Positions 24,574 to 33,810 of a stretch of 64,000 nt of DNA are shown piece after piece. Position numbers and translations under genes: made by a program. Origin of the DNA: JAVVUJ01 sp964461765 (lineage in GTDB: Bacteria > Bacillota > Clostridia > Peptostreptococcales > Anaerovoracaceae); NCBI GenBank assembly GCA_964461765.1, contig CAYWVS010000001.1, forward strand, positions 44,050 through 108,049, in the 5' to 3' direction. Each line of letters opens with the position of its first letter. Position 1 is the stretch's first letter. Below the pieces are notes generated by a model. The model did no database searches. It was not told where the DNA came from and saw nothing but the letters and a program-made list of their open reading frames with translations.

Positions 24574-26463
24574 ATGAAAAATTATGAAATGGGAAAATAC
24601 GATATTATCGTCATAGGAGCCGGTCATGCAGGATGTGAGGCAGGTTTGGCGGCTGCCAGAATGGGTTTTAACACATTGCTCCTTTCCATCCATTTGGAGG
24701 CTGTGGCTATGATGGCCTGTAATCCCTCCATTGGAGGTACCGGAAAAGGGCATTTGGTAAGAGAAATCGATGCTTTGGGTGGAGAAATGGGCATCAACAT
24801 TGATAAAACCTTTATTCAAAGTAAGATGTTAAACAGTGCCAAAGGGCCGGCGGTGCATTCTCTTCGTGCTCAAGCAGATAAGGTGAAATATCATGAAGAG
24901 ATGAAAAGAACTCTGGAAAATCAGGTAAACCTGAACTTAAAGCAGGGAGAAGTAATTGAAATCCTCTATAATGACTTTCAGGTAGAGGGAGTTGTTTTGA
25001 GAACGGGGGCTGTTTATAGAGCGAAAGCCATCATATTGGCTACGGGGACTTTTTTGGCTGGGAAGATTTTTATCGGAGACAGCGCCTATGAAAGCGGACC
25101 CAACAATTTAGCTCCATCTATTGCATTAGCTAACAATTTGCGGCTTATGGGTTTAAATTTGAGAAGGTTTAAGACGGGAACTCCTGCCAGAGCTTTAGGA
25201 AAAAGCTTAAACTATCACAATATGGAGGAGCAGCCGGGAGATAGCCACATCGTACCATTTTCCTTTATGAATGACTCCATAGGAGAAAATCAGGTTTCCT
25301 GTTGGCTCACCTATACCAACGAGGGAACCCATGAGATAATAAGGCAAAATTTTGGTCGTTCGGCACTCTTTGGAGGACAGATAGAAGGAGTGGGACCCAG
25401 ATATTGTCCGTCCATAGAGGATAAGGTCAATCGTTTTTCCGATAAGACCAGACATCAGTTATTTATCGAGCCTGAAGGGTTGACTACGGATGAAATGTAT
25501 ATTCAGGGTATGTCTTCTAGTTTACCAGAAGATGTGCAAGTGCAGTTTTATAGCTCCATACCGGGCTTGGAGAATTTGGAGATTTCTAGACCGGCATATG
25601 CCATCGAATACGACTGTATCGATCCTTTGGATTTAAAGTTATCCTTGGAGCATAAGGAAAGGAAGGGACTTTTTTGTGCAGGTCAATTTAACGGCAGTTC
25701 AGGATATGAGGAAGCGGCGGCCCAAGGTCTTATGGCAGGGATCAATGCGGTTTTATCCCTTCAGGGAAGGGAACCCTTTATTTTAGATAGATCTGAAGCA
25801 TATATCGGTGTTTTGATTGATGACTTGGTGACAAAGGGAACCAATGAACCTTATCGCATCATGACTTCCAGAGCAGAATATCGCTTATTACTAAGGCAGG
25901 ATAATGCGGACTTGAGATTGACAGAAAAATCCTATAACCTAGGTCTTGCCACAAAAGAGAGGTTTGAGAGGTTTTTAAGCACTAGGGATTGTGTAAATTC
26001 CGAAAATGCCAGACTTTTTAATACCTTTCCTTCTGTTTCCTCTGTCAATGATTTTTTGATGAAGCATGGTAGTACACCTGTGAAAAATAAGATTTCTTTA
26101 GGAGAACTATTGAAAAGACCTCAAGTTACTTATTTTGACTTAAAAGAAATCGACGTTGATCGTCCTGAGCTTTCCGATCATATTATCGCTAAGGTGGAAG
26201 TGGAAATTAAGTATCAGGGTTATATTCAAAAGCAGGTACAGCAGGTGGAGAAGTTTAAAAAGCTAGAGAACCGGAAGTTGGATTCTGAGTTGGACTATTC
26301 TAAAATTGACGGTTTGAGAATAGAGGCCAGACAGAAGCTAAATCAGCATAAACCCCATTCATTAGGTCAGGCATCCAGAATTTCCGGAGTTTCTCCCTCT
26401 GATATTAATGTGTTGTTGATTTATTTAGAGCGGGAGAAGCGGGCAACTAATGTGAATATATAA
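24574..26463 (+). CDS. mnmG: tRNA uridine-5-carboxymethylaminomethyl modification enzyme MnmG (GidA)
   Basis: The 629-residue flavoprotein has the N-terminal FAD-binding GAGHAGCEAG, the family signatures NPSIGGTGKGHLVREIDALGG and GPRYCPSIEDK, and the C-terminal helical MnmE-binding domain. It works with MnmE on U34 of tRNAs. The length is standard. The start may be the listed ATG or the Met six codons in. It is tightly linked to mnmE and followed by a 169-base AT-rich gap before rsmG. Confidence 0.97.
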   Translation: MKNYEMGKYDIIVIGAGHAGCEAGLAAARMGFNTLLLSIHLEAVAMMACNPSIGGTGKGHLVREIDALGGEMGINIDKTFIQSKMLNSAKGPAVHSLRAQADKVKYHEEMKRTLENQVNLNLKQGEVIEILYNDFQVEGVVLRTGAVYRAKAIILATGTFLAGKIFIGDSAYESGPNNLAPSIALANNLRLMGLNLRRFKTGTPARALGKSLNYHNMEEQPGDSHIVPFSFMNDSIGENQVSCWLTYTNEGTHEIIRQNFGRSALFGGQIEGVGPRYCPSIEDKVNRFSDKTRHQLFIEPEGLTTDEMYIQGMSSSLPEDVQVQFYSSIPGLENLEISRPAYAIEYDCIDPLDLKLSLEHKERKGLFCAGQFNGSSGYEEAAAQGLMAGINAVLSLQGREPFILDRSEAYIGVLIDDLVTKGTNEPYRIMTSRAEYRLLLRQDNADLRLTEKSYNLGLATKERFERFLSTRDCVNSENARLFNTFPSVSSVNDFLMKHGSTPVKNKISLGELLKRPQVTYFDLKEIDVDRPELSDHIIAKVEVEIKYQGYIQKQVQQVEKFKKLENRKLDSELDYSKIDGLRIEARQKLNQHKPHSLGQASRISGVSPSDINVLLIYLEREKRATNVNI

Positions 26464-26632
26464 ATGTAGGAATGCTTTTATAAAGAAACTTGTAAGACAT
26501 TGATTTATAAGTTTAAACATAAGTTAATTAAATAAAATTTAGATAATTAATTGATTTTAATTTTAATATTAAAAATTTTAAAATTATTAAAAATATGAAA
26601 CTAAATAAATATAAGATTTAGAAACAAATGAT

Positions 26633-27343
26633 ATGGAAAAAATAATAAGTACATTTAAATACCTAAATATTCCCTATGATGAGGGTTTGATAGAAAAGTT
26701 CCAACGACATATGGAGCTTATCTTAGAATGGAATCAAAAGATCAACCTTACCGCTGTTTTGAATGAAAATGACTTTATCAGAATTCATTATTTAGATTCT
26801 CTTTTACCCTATCATATGGAGGCAATAAAAGAAGCACATACGATTCTTGATATGGGTACCGGTGCAGGCTTTCCCGGAGTTCCCCTTGCCATGGTTTACC
26901 CGGAAAAGTCCTTTTATTTGGTGGATTCCGTAAAGAAGAAGTTAAAGGTTATAGAAGATATTGCATCGGAGTTAAACATCAAAAATATTACTTTGATTCA
27001 CGGCAGAGCAGAGGAATTGGCTTATGATAGGAATCATCGGGGATTCTATGATGTCTGCGTTTCCAGAGCCGTTGCAGAGTTAAGTGTTCTTTGTGAATAC
27101 TGCTTACCCTATGTAAAGATTGGGGGTACTTTTTTACCTTATAAAACAGCCAAAGCTCAAGAGGAAATAAATGATAGTCTAAAGTCCATTGAGTTATTAG
27201 GAGGGCGATTAGAAGATAAAAAAACCTTTAGTCATGAAGCCTTTGACGCAGAGCATTGGGTCTTAGAGATTAAAAAAGTTAAAAATACTCCCTCGAAATA
27301 CCCCAGAAAAGCAGGAATACCAAAAAAACAACCCCTAAAATGA
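26633..27343 (+). CDS. rsmG: 16S rRNA (guanine-527-N7)-methyltransferase RsmG
   Basis: The 236-residue SAM-dependent methyltransferase shows NQKINLTAV, HYLDSL, the SAM-binding loop LDMGTGAGFPGVPLA and SRAVAEL. It methylates G527 of 16S rRNA. The length is standard. The 3' end of the gene forms the left arm of a terminator: the stem begins before the stop codon. There is no strong ribosome binding site before the ATG. Confidence 0.96.
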   Translation: MEKIISTFKYLNIPYDEGLIEKFQRHMELILEWNQKINLTAVLNENDFIRIHYLDSLLPYHMEAIKEAHTILDMGTGAGFPGVPLAMVYPEKSFYLVDSVKKKLKVIEDIASELNIKNITLIHGRAEELAYDRNHRGFYDVCVSRAVAELSVLCEYCLPYVKIGGTFLPYKTAKAQEEINDSLKSIELLGGRLEDKKTFSHEAFDAEHWVLEIKKVKNTPSKYPRKAGIPKKQPLK

Positions 27344-27363
27344 CGATTTAAGGGGTTTTTTGT
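27330..27363 (+). terminator. Terminator overlapping the rsmG stop codon
   Basis: AACCCCT (27330-27336) pairs with AGGGGTT (27351-27357), followed by TTTTGTTG. The left arm encodes the last codons of rsmG. Confidence 0.8.
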
Positions 27364-27377
27364 TGACAAGTAAGGGT

Positions 27378-27406
27378 TTAACATTACCATACTTTGTTGG
27401 TATTAT
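27378..27406 (+). promoter_or_regulatory. Promoter for noc
   Basis: TTAACA, 17 bases, TATTAT; each box has one mismatch to consensus. It lies just after the rsmG terminator and 56 bases before the noc ATG. Confidence 0.65.
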
Positions 27407-27461
27407 AGATATAGAGTTTGTCCCAAAGATTAGTTAGTGGGAATTTTAGTAGGGGGTATTT

Positions 27462-28277
27462 ATGTTTAGCAGAAAAAATGAGCAAATGGAAATTCCAGTG
27501 CATTTTATACATGCCAATGAAGATCAACCAAGAAAGCACTTTGAAAGCAAGGAATTAGAGGAGCTAAAGGAATCTATTAAGGAATTTGGCATCATTCAAC
27601 CTTTAATAGTAAAAAAAATTGGTAAAGACAATTACTTATTGATTGCAGGAGAAAGAAGACTAAGGGCGGCAAATATGGCAGGTCTTACCAAAGTCCCTGT
27701 AGTTATTAGAGAAGCCGGTGACAAGGATGTTGCATTTCTAGCCTTAGTGGAAAACATCCAAAGAGAGAACTTAAACTTTGTAGAAGAGGCAGAGGCCTAT
27801 AGAAAGCTCATGGAGGATCATGGATTAACACAGGTAGATATTGCCAAAAAAGTAGGAAAACAACAGTCAACTATATCAAATAAGATAAGGCTTTTATCAT
27901 TGCCTCCTGACGTTCAGAAGATGATTATTGAGCATGGATTATCCGAAAGGCATGCCAGAGCCTTGTTAAAAATTATGGATCCTTCCTTGAGAAAACAAGT
28001 ATTGCAAAGGATCATAGATCATAGTTTAAATGTAAAACAAAGTGAAAAATTGATTAATGATGTATTAGATAAACATGAAAGTGAAAAGCGAAAGGAAGAT
28101 AAGATAAAATTTATCAATCATAAGATATATATTAATACTTTGAGAAATGCTTTTTCCTCTATACATGAGGTGGAAAAGGATGCAAAGTATTTTCAAGAGG
28201 ATAAGGGTGACTACATGGAAATTATCATTACAATTCCTAAAACAGCAGTGAAGAGTAAGATGCTTATTGCCAAATAG
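27462..28277 (+). CDS. noc: Nucleoid occlusion protein Noc (ParB family)
   Basis: The 271-residue ParB-family protein has a basic N-terminus, a ParB/sulfiredoxin-like CTP-binding domain with NEDQPRKHFE, GIIQPL and GERRLRAA, and the NIQRENLNFVEEAEAY plus helix-turn-helix region. Its place between rsmG and parA, as a second ParB-like protein, is typical of Noc, which blocks division over the chromosome in Firmicutes. The ATG is preceded by AGGGGGT. A near-perfect parS site overlaps its stop region. It could act as an extra ParB; I cannot decide DNA specificity from sequence. Confidence 0.88.
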   Translation: MFSRKNEQMEIPVHFIHANEDQPRKHFESKELEELKESIKEFGIIQPLIVKKIGKDNYLLIAGERRLRAANMAGLTKVPVVIREAGDKDVAFLALVENIQRENLNFVEEAEAYRKLMEDHGLTQVDIAKKVGKQQSTISNKIRLLSLPPDVQKMIIEHGLSERHARALLKIMDPSLRKQVLQRIIDHSLNVKQSEKLINDVLDKHESEKRKEDKIKFINHKIYINTLRNAFSSIHEVEKDAKYFQEDKGDYMEIIITIPKTAVKSKMLIAK

Positions 28278-28291
28278 TTTCACGTGAAACA
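28276..28291. other. parS site 1
   Basis: AGTTTCACGTGAAACA matches the ParB-binding palindrome TGTTTCACGTGAAACA at 15 of 16 bases. It lies at the end of noc, before parA. Confidence 0.92.
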
Positions 28292-28356
28292 TTTAATATT
28301 TTTATACATAAAGCTCAATAAATCTGTTTTTTGTTTAATAATATTTTATTCTAAAA

Positions 28357-28395
28357 AAATCCACAATATTTTGTAAAATAGTTGTGGATTTTTAT
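28357..28395 (+). terminator. Terminator after noc
   Basis: AAATCCACAA (28357-28366) pairs with TTGTGGATTT (28382-28391) over a 15-base loop, then TTTATT. It separates noc from parA. Confidence 0.8.
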
Positions 28396-28457
28396 TAAAT
28401 GATAATATATAATGTGTTAGAAGTACTATTAGCTATCGTTTTTCAGGAGGTACAGTT

Positions 28458-29231
28458 GTGGGAAAAGCCATTGCAATTTTTAACCAAAAGGGTGGAGTAG
28501 GAAAGACTACTACTAATATCAATCTGGCTGCATGTTTGGCCATCAAGGGTAAGCGTATTTTAATTTTAGATATTGACCCTCAAGGAAATACCACCAGTGG
28601 CATGGGCATTTCTAAAAAAGGACTTGAAAAAACCATGTATGAGGTTTTAATTGACGACCAAGTCTCTCCGGAGGATGCCATCTTAAAAACAGGTATTGAA
28701 AACTTAGATATTATTCCAGCTAGTGTTCAATTGGCAGGTGCTGAGATAGAGTTGGTACAGTTAGAGGCCAGGGAGAAGAGATTAAAAAAAGCGTTGGATA
28801 AGATAAGAGGGAAGTACGATTACCTATTTATCGATTGTCCCCCTTCCTTGGGACTTTTAACCATTAACTCTCTAACGGCAGTGGATAGCGTGTTGATACC
28901 TATACAATGTGAGTTTTATGCTTTGGAAGGCGTTAGCCAACTGATGAGTACTATAGATTTAGTAAAGAAGAATATGAATCCTGCCATTGAAATACAGGGT
29001 GTTATATTAAGCATGTTTGACGGAAGAACCAACCTGTCGATTCAAGTGGTTGAAGAAGTGAAAAAGTATTTTAGAGAGAAGGTATACACCACTGTTATTC
29101 CCAGAAATGTTAGATTGGCAGAAGCGCCCAGCTACGGATTGCCCATTACCATCTACGATCCTAAATCAAAAGGGGCAGAAGCTTATGTGGATTTTGCCAC
29201 AGAATTTTTAGAGCTTGAAGGTGAACAGTAA
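28458..29231 (+). CDS. parA: Chromosome partitioning ATPase ParA (Soj)
   Basis: The 257-residue Walker-type ATPase begins with the deviant Walker A FNQKGGVGKTTT, followed by LDIDPQGN (Walker A') and YLFIDCPPSLG (Walker B). It binds DNA non-specifically and moves or reorganises ParB-parS complexes; in Bacillus it also controls DnaA. The start is GTG with AGGAGG upstream. Its stop overlaps the parB start (TAATG). A TATAAT box lies at 28408-28413. Confidence 0.97.
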   Translation: MGKAIAIFNQKGGVGKTTTNINLAACLAIKGKRILILDIDPQGNTTSGMGISKKGLEKTMYEVLIDDQVSPEDAILKTGIENLDIIPASVQLAGAEIELVQLEAREKRLKKALDKIRGKYDYLFIDCPPSLGLLTINSLTAVDSVLIPIQCEFYALEGVSQLMSTIDLVKKNMNPAIEIQGVILSMFDGRTNLSIQVVEEVKKYFREKVYTTVIPRNVRLAEAPSYGLPITIYDPKSKGAEAYVDFATEFLELEGEQ

Positions 29232-30130
29232 TGGCAGCTATAAAAAACAGAGGCTTAGGGAAAGGGTTAGAAGCTCTGTTCAATGACATTACAATCAATA
29301 CTCAAGACATAAATGAAGCGGCGGAAACCCTATTAGATGGTCAAATCTCGCTATTGGATGTTAATCTTATTAAACCAAACAACAATCAGCCAAGGAAAAC
29401 CTTTAATGATGAAAAGACTGATGAATTGGCCAAATCCATAGAAAATCACGGCATTATTCAGCCTATTATCGTCAGAACGGTGAAGGAAGGATATGAAATT
29501 GTAGCAGGGGAAAGGCGATGGCGTGCTGCCAGAAAGGCTTCCTTAAAAAAGGTTCCCTGCTTAATTAGAGAGCTAGATGAAAAACAAAATATGTTGTTCT
29601 CTATTATAGAAAATATGCAGCGAGAGGATCTGAACCCTATTGAAGAAGCAAAAGCTCTGCAGGAGTTAGTTTTGGTATATGGGTTCACTCAAGAGGACAT
29701 CTCTAAAAATGTAGGAAAAAGCAGACCTTACGTTACTAACGCTCTAAGACTCTTGAGATTACCTGAAAGTATTCAAGAAATGGTAGTGAATCAATTGCTA
29801 AGCAATGGACACGCTAGAGCCATTTTGGCCTTAAAAGATGAAAAGGTGCAGATGGACTTAGCAAAGATGGCGGTACGTGAAAATCTTTCTGTAAGAGAAT
29901 TAGAGAGAATCGTAAACAAACGTCTTTCCGATATTAACAATCTAAAGCCCAAATCTAGAGAAAAGGTGGACTCCAAGGAAATAAAGTTAATAGAGCAGGA
30001 GTTGAAATCTGTAATAGGTACAAAAGTAAAGATTCATTTTAACGGTAAAAAAGGGAAAATCGAATTGGAGTATTACAGTAAGGATGAACTAGAAAGATTG
30101 ATAGATTTGTTAAATAGTTTAAAAAATTAA
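29231..30130 (+). CDS. parB: Chromosome partitioning protein ParB (Spo0J)
   Basis: The 299-residue protein has the basic N-terminal RGLGKGLEALF motif that contacts ParA, the CTP-binding domain with NNQPRKTF, GIIQPI and GERRWRAA, the ENMQREDLNPIEEA helix and a helix-turn-helix, then a C-terminal dimerisation domain. It loads on parS and slides as a clamp. It is coupled to parA; a perfect parS follows it within 70 bases. Confidence 0.97.
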   Translation: MAAIKNRGLGKGLEALFNDITINTQDINEAAETLLDGQISLLDVNLIKPNNNQPRKTFNDEKTDELAKSIENHGIIQPIIVRTVKEGYEIVAGERRWRAARKASLKKVPCLIRELDEKQNMLFSIIENMQREDLNPIEEAKALQELVLVYGFTQEDISKNVGKSRPYVTNALRLLRLPESIQEMVVNQLLSNGHARAILALKDEKVQMDLAKMAVRENLSVRELERIVNKRLSDINNLKPKSREKVDSKEIKLIEQELKSVIGTKVKIHFNGKKGKIELEYYSKDELERLIDLLNSLKN

Positions 30131-30196
30131 TAAATACCATAATTAATGATAAATAATTTAGTAAAGATGAGATAAATAATTTAGTAAATAAAAAAA

Positions 30197-30212
30197 TGTT
30201 TCACGTGAAACA
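30197..30212. other. parS site 2
   Basis: TGTTTCACGTGAAACA, a perfect parS. Runs of A before it and T after it extend the palindrome, so it may double as a bidirectional terminator between parB and the convergent amidohydrolase gene. Confidence 0.95.
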
Positions 30213-30244
30213 TTTTTTTATTATGTAGGGAATATGGGAAATTA

Positions 30245-31069
30245 TTATCCGTAAATAAATTCCAGTCCGTTTTTTCTATAGATTTTATCCTTCAACTCTT
30301 CGGTTAAATTTAGAGATGAAAAAATCCTATCGTCTGTATTCTTCCAATCCACAACCCAATCTACATTATAATCCTCGGAAAAATTATCTGATCCCCATAT
30401 GATATTATCTTCTACGTGGTATCCAATAGTAAAAAGCTTGGTTAAAACTTCCTCCCTATAAATTTTAGGGGTACCGGGTGTAAGGTCAAAGTACATTTTC
30501 TGCCCAAGGTCTTTTGCATATTCACAATTAAATTTCCCATATATGGCAAGGCATTCATCATGCCAAGGCCAACTAACGTGTGCTAAGGCAAACCTTAATC
30601 CTTGAATATCGATTAAGCACTCAAAATTTGTAGGTCTATTAAAGTTAGAAGAAGCCTTATTATTCCAAAGGATTCCCGAATGGAAAAGAATAGGCTTATT
30701 CAAATCCGCAATATGTTGATATACCTTCATTGCAGAATCGTTATGAGGATAATCATCGATGCACATAATCTTAAAACCCTTAATCCCTTCTGACACCGCA
30801 GTGGATACCATTTCCAATGCCTTAGGATCCAAGGGATCTAACCAAAAAAAGGGGTAGAGGGTATTTGCATTATGTACGTTGATAAATTCACAGAGACTCA
30901 ATACATCCGTCAGCCTTTCTTTGAAAGTATAGGAATTGTTATCAAAGGTGGAAGGAGGCAGGGACAAAAGGATTCCTCCTGTAATTCCAGCCATTTTCAA
31001 TCTTTCTAAAAAAACCTGCCTTCGACTTTTTTCCATTAGTTCCATGATATGAATGTGACAGTCAAACAT
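30245..31069 (-). CDS. Amidohydrolase-family (TIM-barrel) metal hydrolase
   Basis: The 274-residue protein starts MFDCHIHI, with the HxH metal motif of amidohydrolase_2-type enzymes. Further candidate ligands are His in ILFHSGI and LAHVSWPWH, and Asp in WGSDNFSED near the C-terminus. Members hydrolyse or decarboxylate small molecules; no substrate can be assigned. The start is the ATG at 31069, which has GAGGAGGG upstream; an in-frame ATG five codons earlier lacks one. It faces away from the sugar operon and shares its upstream region, so it may belong to that system. Confidence 0.8.
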   Translation of the reverse strand: MFDCHIHIMELMEKSRRQVFLERLKMAGITGGILLSLPPSTFDNNSYTFKERLTDVLSLCEFINVHNANTLYPFFWLDPLDPKALEMVSTAVSEGIKGFKIMCIDDYPHNDSAMKVYQHIADLNKPILFHSGILWNNKASSNFNRPTNFECLIDIQGLRFALAHVSWPWHDECLAIYGKFNCEYAKDLGQKMYFDLTPGTPKIYREEVLTKLFTIGYHVEDNIIWGSDNFSEDYNVDWVVDWKNTDDRIFSSLNLTEELKDKIYRKNGLEFIYG

Positions 31070-31441
31070 AAAAACCCTCCTCATATAGCCAGATGGGTTT
31101 TAGCAAAAGGGCAAAAATCCCATGGCAATAAATTTTAATTAAGTCCTACAGACTTTATTATATCATATAATGAAATAAGTAAATAAAAATTGCTTAAAAA
31201 AAATAAAGCATACGCTCTTAAAAAATAGGATATTGACTTAATTTAGTTTGTAAGGTAAAATTTTGTCAAATAATTCTGAAGTTTATTAATATTTAAAATG
31301 ATTTTAACCAATTAAATTTCGTCAAAGATGGTATAGGCGGAAAAATGAATTTACATAACAATTCCGCTAATCCTTACCGGTTTAGAAACAGAGTGTTTTT
31401 AAATATTCTAATTATTTTTAAGTCAGTAAAAGGAGGAGAAA
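31070..31441. other. Divergent control region between amidohydrolase and sugar operon
   Basis: The 372-base region holds a plus-strand promoter (31233-31261) and, for the minus strand, TATAAT near 31157-31162 with a poor -35. Downstream of the plus promoter, GCGGAA (31337-31342) and TTCCGC (31362-31367) form an inverted repeat that could be a hairpin or operator. The leader before the binding-protein gene is about 170 bases. No regulator gene is adjacent. Confidence 0.5.
31233..31261 (+). promoter_or_regulatory. Promoter of the sugar operon
   Basis: TTGACT, 17 bases, TAAAAT; one mismatch in each box. The start point would be near 31268. Confidence 0.65.
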
Positions 31442-32782
31442 ATGAAGAAAAGGAAATTTGCCGTTAAGATGTCGGCACTTTTAGTGGTAGTGCTCTTGGT
31501 GCTTGCCAGTTTCACTGCATGCGGAGGTGGCAGTACTCCCACAAGCGGAGAAAGTGAGCCTGTTACTGTTACATTTGCCACTTCTGTGTATGTAGAGGAG
31601 CCCCATCAGGTAGCTATTGATGCTTTGATTGAAGCGTTTAATGCAGCAAATCCTGATATCGTTGTAGAGGTATACGGGGCAGGGTATGCAGAGTTTTGGG
31701 ATAATGCTACCACAGAAATCATGGGTGGGAATGAAGCGGATATACTTCAGGTTTATCCGGAAAACGTTGCTTCCTATAATGCTCTGAGAGCCGATGGAGT
31801 ATTTGAAGATTTGACAACATACATGGGCGGCAAGGACTATAAACCTTTATTGGCTGGTCAGGATATGTGTGAATTTGACGGTCAAACTTTGGCACTATCC
31901 AACTATGCTTGGGGAACCACAGCTTTATTCTACAGAAAATCCATCTTAGAAGCTAATGGAATTGATCCTGCTACCTTAAAAACCTGGAATGATTTTGTAA
32001 ATGCTTCTAAAAAATTAAAAGAAAATAATATTGTCGGAATGGGTGTTGTAAACAGCTCTCATGGCTTCGTAGTTTCAGAATGGGCCAGAATGCTTGCCAG
32101 AGAAGTATCCATGGGATTATATTTCCCAGATGGAGAAAAGGGTCCATTTACAGCAGACAGCATCCAAGTAAATAGTGAGGCAAACGTATGGGCAGCTCAG
32201 GAATGGCAGAAATACTTACTTACAGATGGGCTTGGAAAAGCCGCTCCAGATAAGAAGGATTCAAGAGAATACTTCTGGAATGGCATTGCTGCCTTTAACT
32301 ATGACGGTCCTTGGTTTATCGGTATGACAGAGCAGAGGGATGCAGCTCTAATGGATGATATTGGTCTCATTCCATCACCAAGCGTCGAGTACAAAGGAAC
32401 TCTCTATAAACCTAACCCAACCAACTATCCTTTAGTAATGTGCATGTCTAAAAATACAGAAAATAAAGAAGCAGCTTGGAAATTCATGGAGTGGATGACT
32501 TCCGATGAAGCACAAGCAATCGTAGCTACTTGTGGAATGATCCCCGCAAGCAATTCTTATTCCGGTAGCGATGAATATGCACAAGAGTATCCATTATCTG
32601 CAACCTTTGCAGAATACTATCAAGATTACGGCCCACAAATTGCAGACCCATTTATCCCACAACAAGGTGAGCTGAATCAAATCATGATCGATTATACTCA
32701 ACAGATCTTTGCAGCAGGAAAAGATCCAAAGACTGTATTGGATGAAGCAGCTCAGAAGTGTAAGGATGTTATGAGTAAGTAA
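31442..32782 (+). CDS. Sugar ABC transporter substrate-binding lipoprotein
   Basis: The 446-residue protein has a basic N-terminus, a hydrophobic signal helix and a lipobox (SFTAC, Cys near residue 27), followed by a Gly/Ser/Thr linker, so it is a membrane-anchored lipoprotein. The rest fits family 1 extracellular solute-binding proteins (PTNYPLVMCMSKNTENKEAAWKF region; many aromatic residues). It delivers a carbohydrate to the two permeases downstream. The gene content suggests a galactose/N-acetylhexosamine-containing sugar, which is inference. A 10-base stem-loop follows the gene. Confidence 0.92.
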   Translation: MKKRKFAVKMSALLVVVLLVLASFTACGGGSTPTSGESEPVTVTFATSVYVEEPHQVAIDALIEAFNAANPDIVVEVYGAGYAEFWDNATTEIMGGNEADILQVYPENVASYNALRADGVFEDLTTYMGGKDYKPLLAGQDMCEFDGQTLALSNYAWGTTALFYRKSILEANGIDPATLKTWNDFVNASKKLKENNIVGMGVVNSSHGFVVSEWARMLAREVSMGLYFPDGEKGPFTADSIQVNSEANVWAAQEWQKYLLTDGLGKAAPDKKDSREYFWNGIAAFNYDGPWFIGMTEQRDAALMDDIGLIPSPSVEYKGTLYKPNPTNYPLVMCMSKNTENKEAAWKFMEWMTSDEAQAIVATCGMIPASNSYSGSDEYAQEYPLSATFAEYYQDYGPQIADPFIPQQGELNQIMIDYTQQIFAAGKDPKTVLDEAAQKCKDVMSK

Positions 32783-32794
32783 GTTTCTTTATCT

Positions 32795-32826
32795 ATGGAG
32801 CAACCTAGAACACTAAGTTGCTCCAT
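32795..32826 (+). other. Stem-loop between binding-protein and permease genes
   Basis: ATGGAGCAAC (32795-32804) pairs perfectly with GTTGCTCCAT (32817-32826), 12-base loop, no T run. Such hairpins often protect the abundant binding-protein mRNA or reduce read-through to the permeases. Confidence 0.65.
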
Positions 32827-32919
32827 GAAACCATAGATTTTATATTTCTAAATAAATTTTAAAAAACAAGTTAACTTATTTATTAATCTAATTGCACTTT
32901 ATACGATAAAGGAAATCAC

Positions 32920-33810
32920 ATGAAAAATATTACTAAAAAAAGCTCCTTTGCAGGATATGCCTTTGTTGCACCACTGGTATTGGTAATGGTAATCTTCTTA
33001 GCTTATCCTATAGCAAAGGCGGCAATCATGAGTGTGCAATATTGGTATATGCCCAGACCCAAACCGGAAGGCAATTTCTTTGTAGGTATTGATAATTTTG
33101 TTGCGGTTTTCGGAGATACGAAGTTTACCCATTCACTGTACATTACGGGAATTTACATAGTTGTCACAGTTACAGGACGATTTGCTTTAGGGTTAGTTAC
33201 TGCAATGCTTTTAAATATCCCTTTTAAAGGAAGAGGGTTGGCTCGAGCGCTAATCATTATTCCTTGGGCAGTTCCCGAGGTAGTGGCATGCTTAGTTTGG
33301 ATTTTAATGTACGATGGTGACTTTGGCATCCTCAACTATTTAGGAACGAATCTACACATTTTGTCTCAACCTGTGGGTTTTTTAACAGATCCAACCATTG
33401 CTCTTTGGTCTGCCATGGCAGTTAATATTTGGAAAGGCTTTCCTTTCGTAGCCATTATGCTATTAGCAGGGCTTCAAAGCATACCCGGAGAGCTCTATGA
33501 AGCGGCTCGAGTGGATGGAGCAACCTCTCTCCAACAGTTTACTAACATCACATGGCCACAGCTTAAGCCTGTATCAGTGGTGGTATTTCTTTTGTTAATT
33601 ATTTGGACAATTAAGGATTTTGGAATAGCCTTCCTGTTGGCACGTGGCGGCCCTTCGGGAGCAACCGAAATTTTAACTATATACATTTATCAAACAGCCT
33701 TTAAATTCTTCGACTTTGGTAAAGCAGCAGCTGCCGGAATGATCATGTTAGGCTTTTCAATATTATTTACATTCGTATATCTGAGGGTTTTGAATAAGGA
33801 GGAAGCATAA
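32920..33810 (+). CDS. Sugar ABC transporter permease 1 (MalF/UgpA type)
   Basis: The 296-residue protein has six membrane helices and the cytoplasmic EAA loop (EAARVDGATSLQQFTNITWPQL) that docks on the ATPase. It forms the transmembrane channel with the next gene product. AAAGGA lies before the ATG; its stop overlaps the start of permease 2 by one base. Confidence 0.93.
   Translation: MKNITKKSSFAGYAFVAPLVLVMVIFLAYPIAKAAIMSVQYWYMPRPKPEGNFFVGIDNFVAVFGDTKFTHSLYITGIYIVVTVTGRFALGLVTAMLLNIPFKGRGLARALIIIPWAVPEVVACLVWILMYDGDFGILNYLGTNLHILSQPVGFLTDPTIALWSAMAVNIWKGFPFVAIMLLAGLQSIPGELYEAARVDGATSLQQFTNITWPQLKPVSVVVFLLLIIWTIKDFGIAFLLARGGPSGATEILTIYIYQTAFKFFDFGKAAAAGMIMLGFSILFTFVYLRVLNKEEA

Noticed and set aside
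30192..30218. Simple terminator after parB
   Set aside because: The palindrome is a perfect parS site; termination may be a second role but is not the main explanation.
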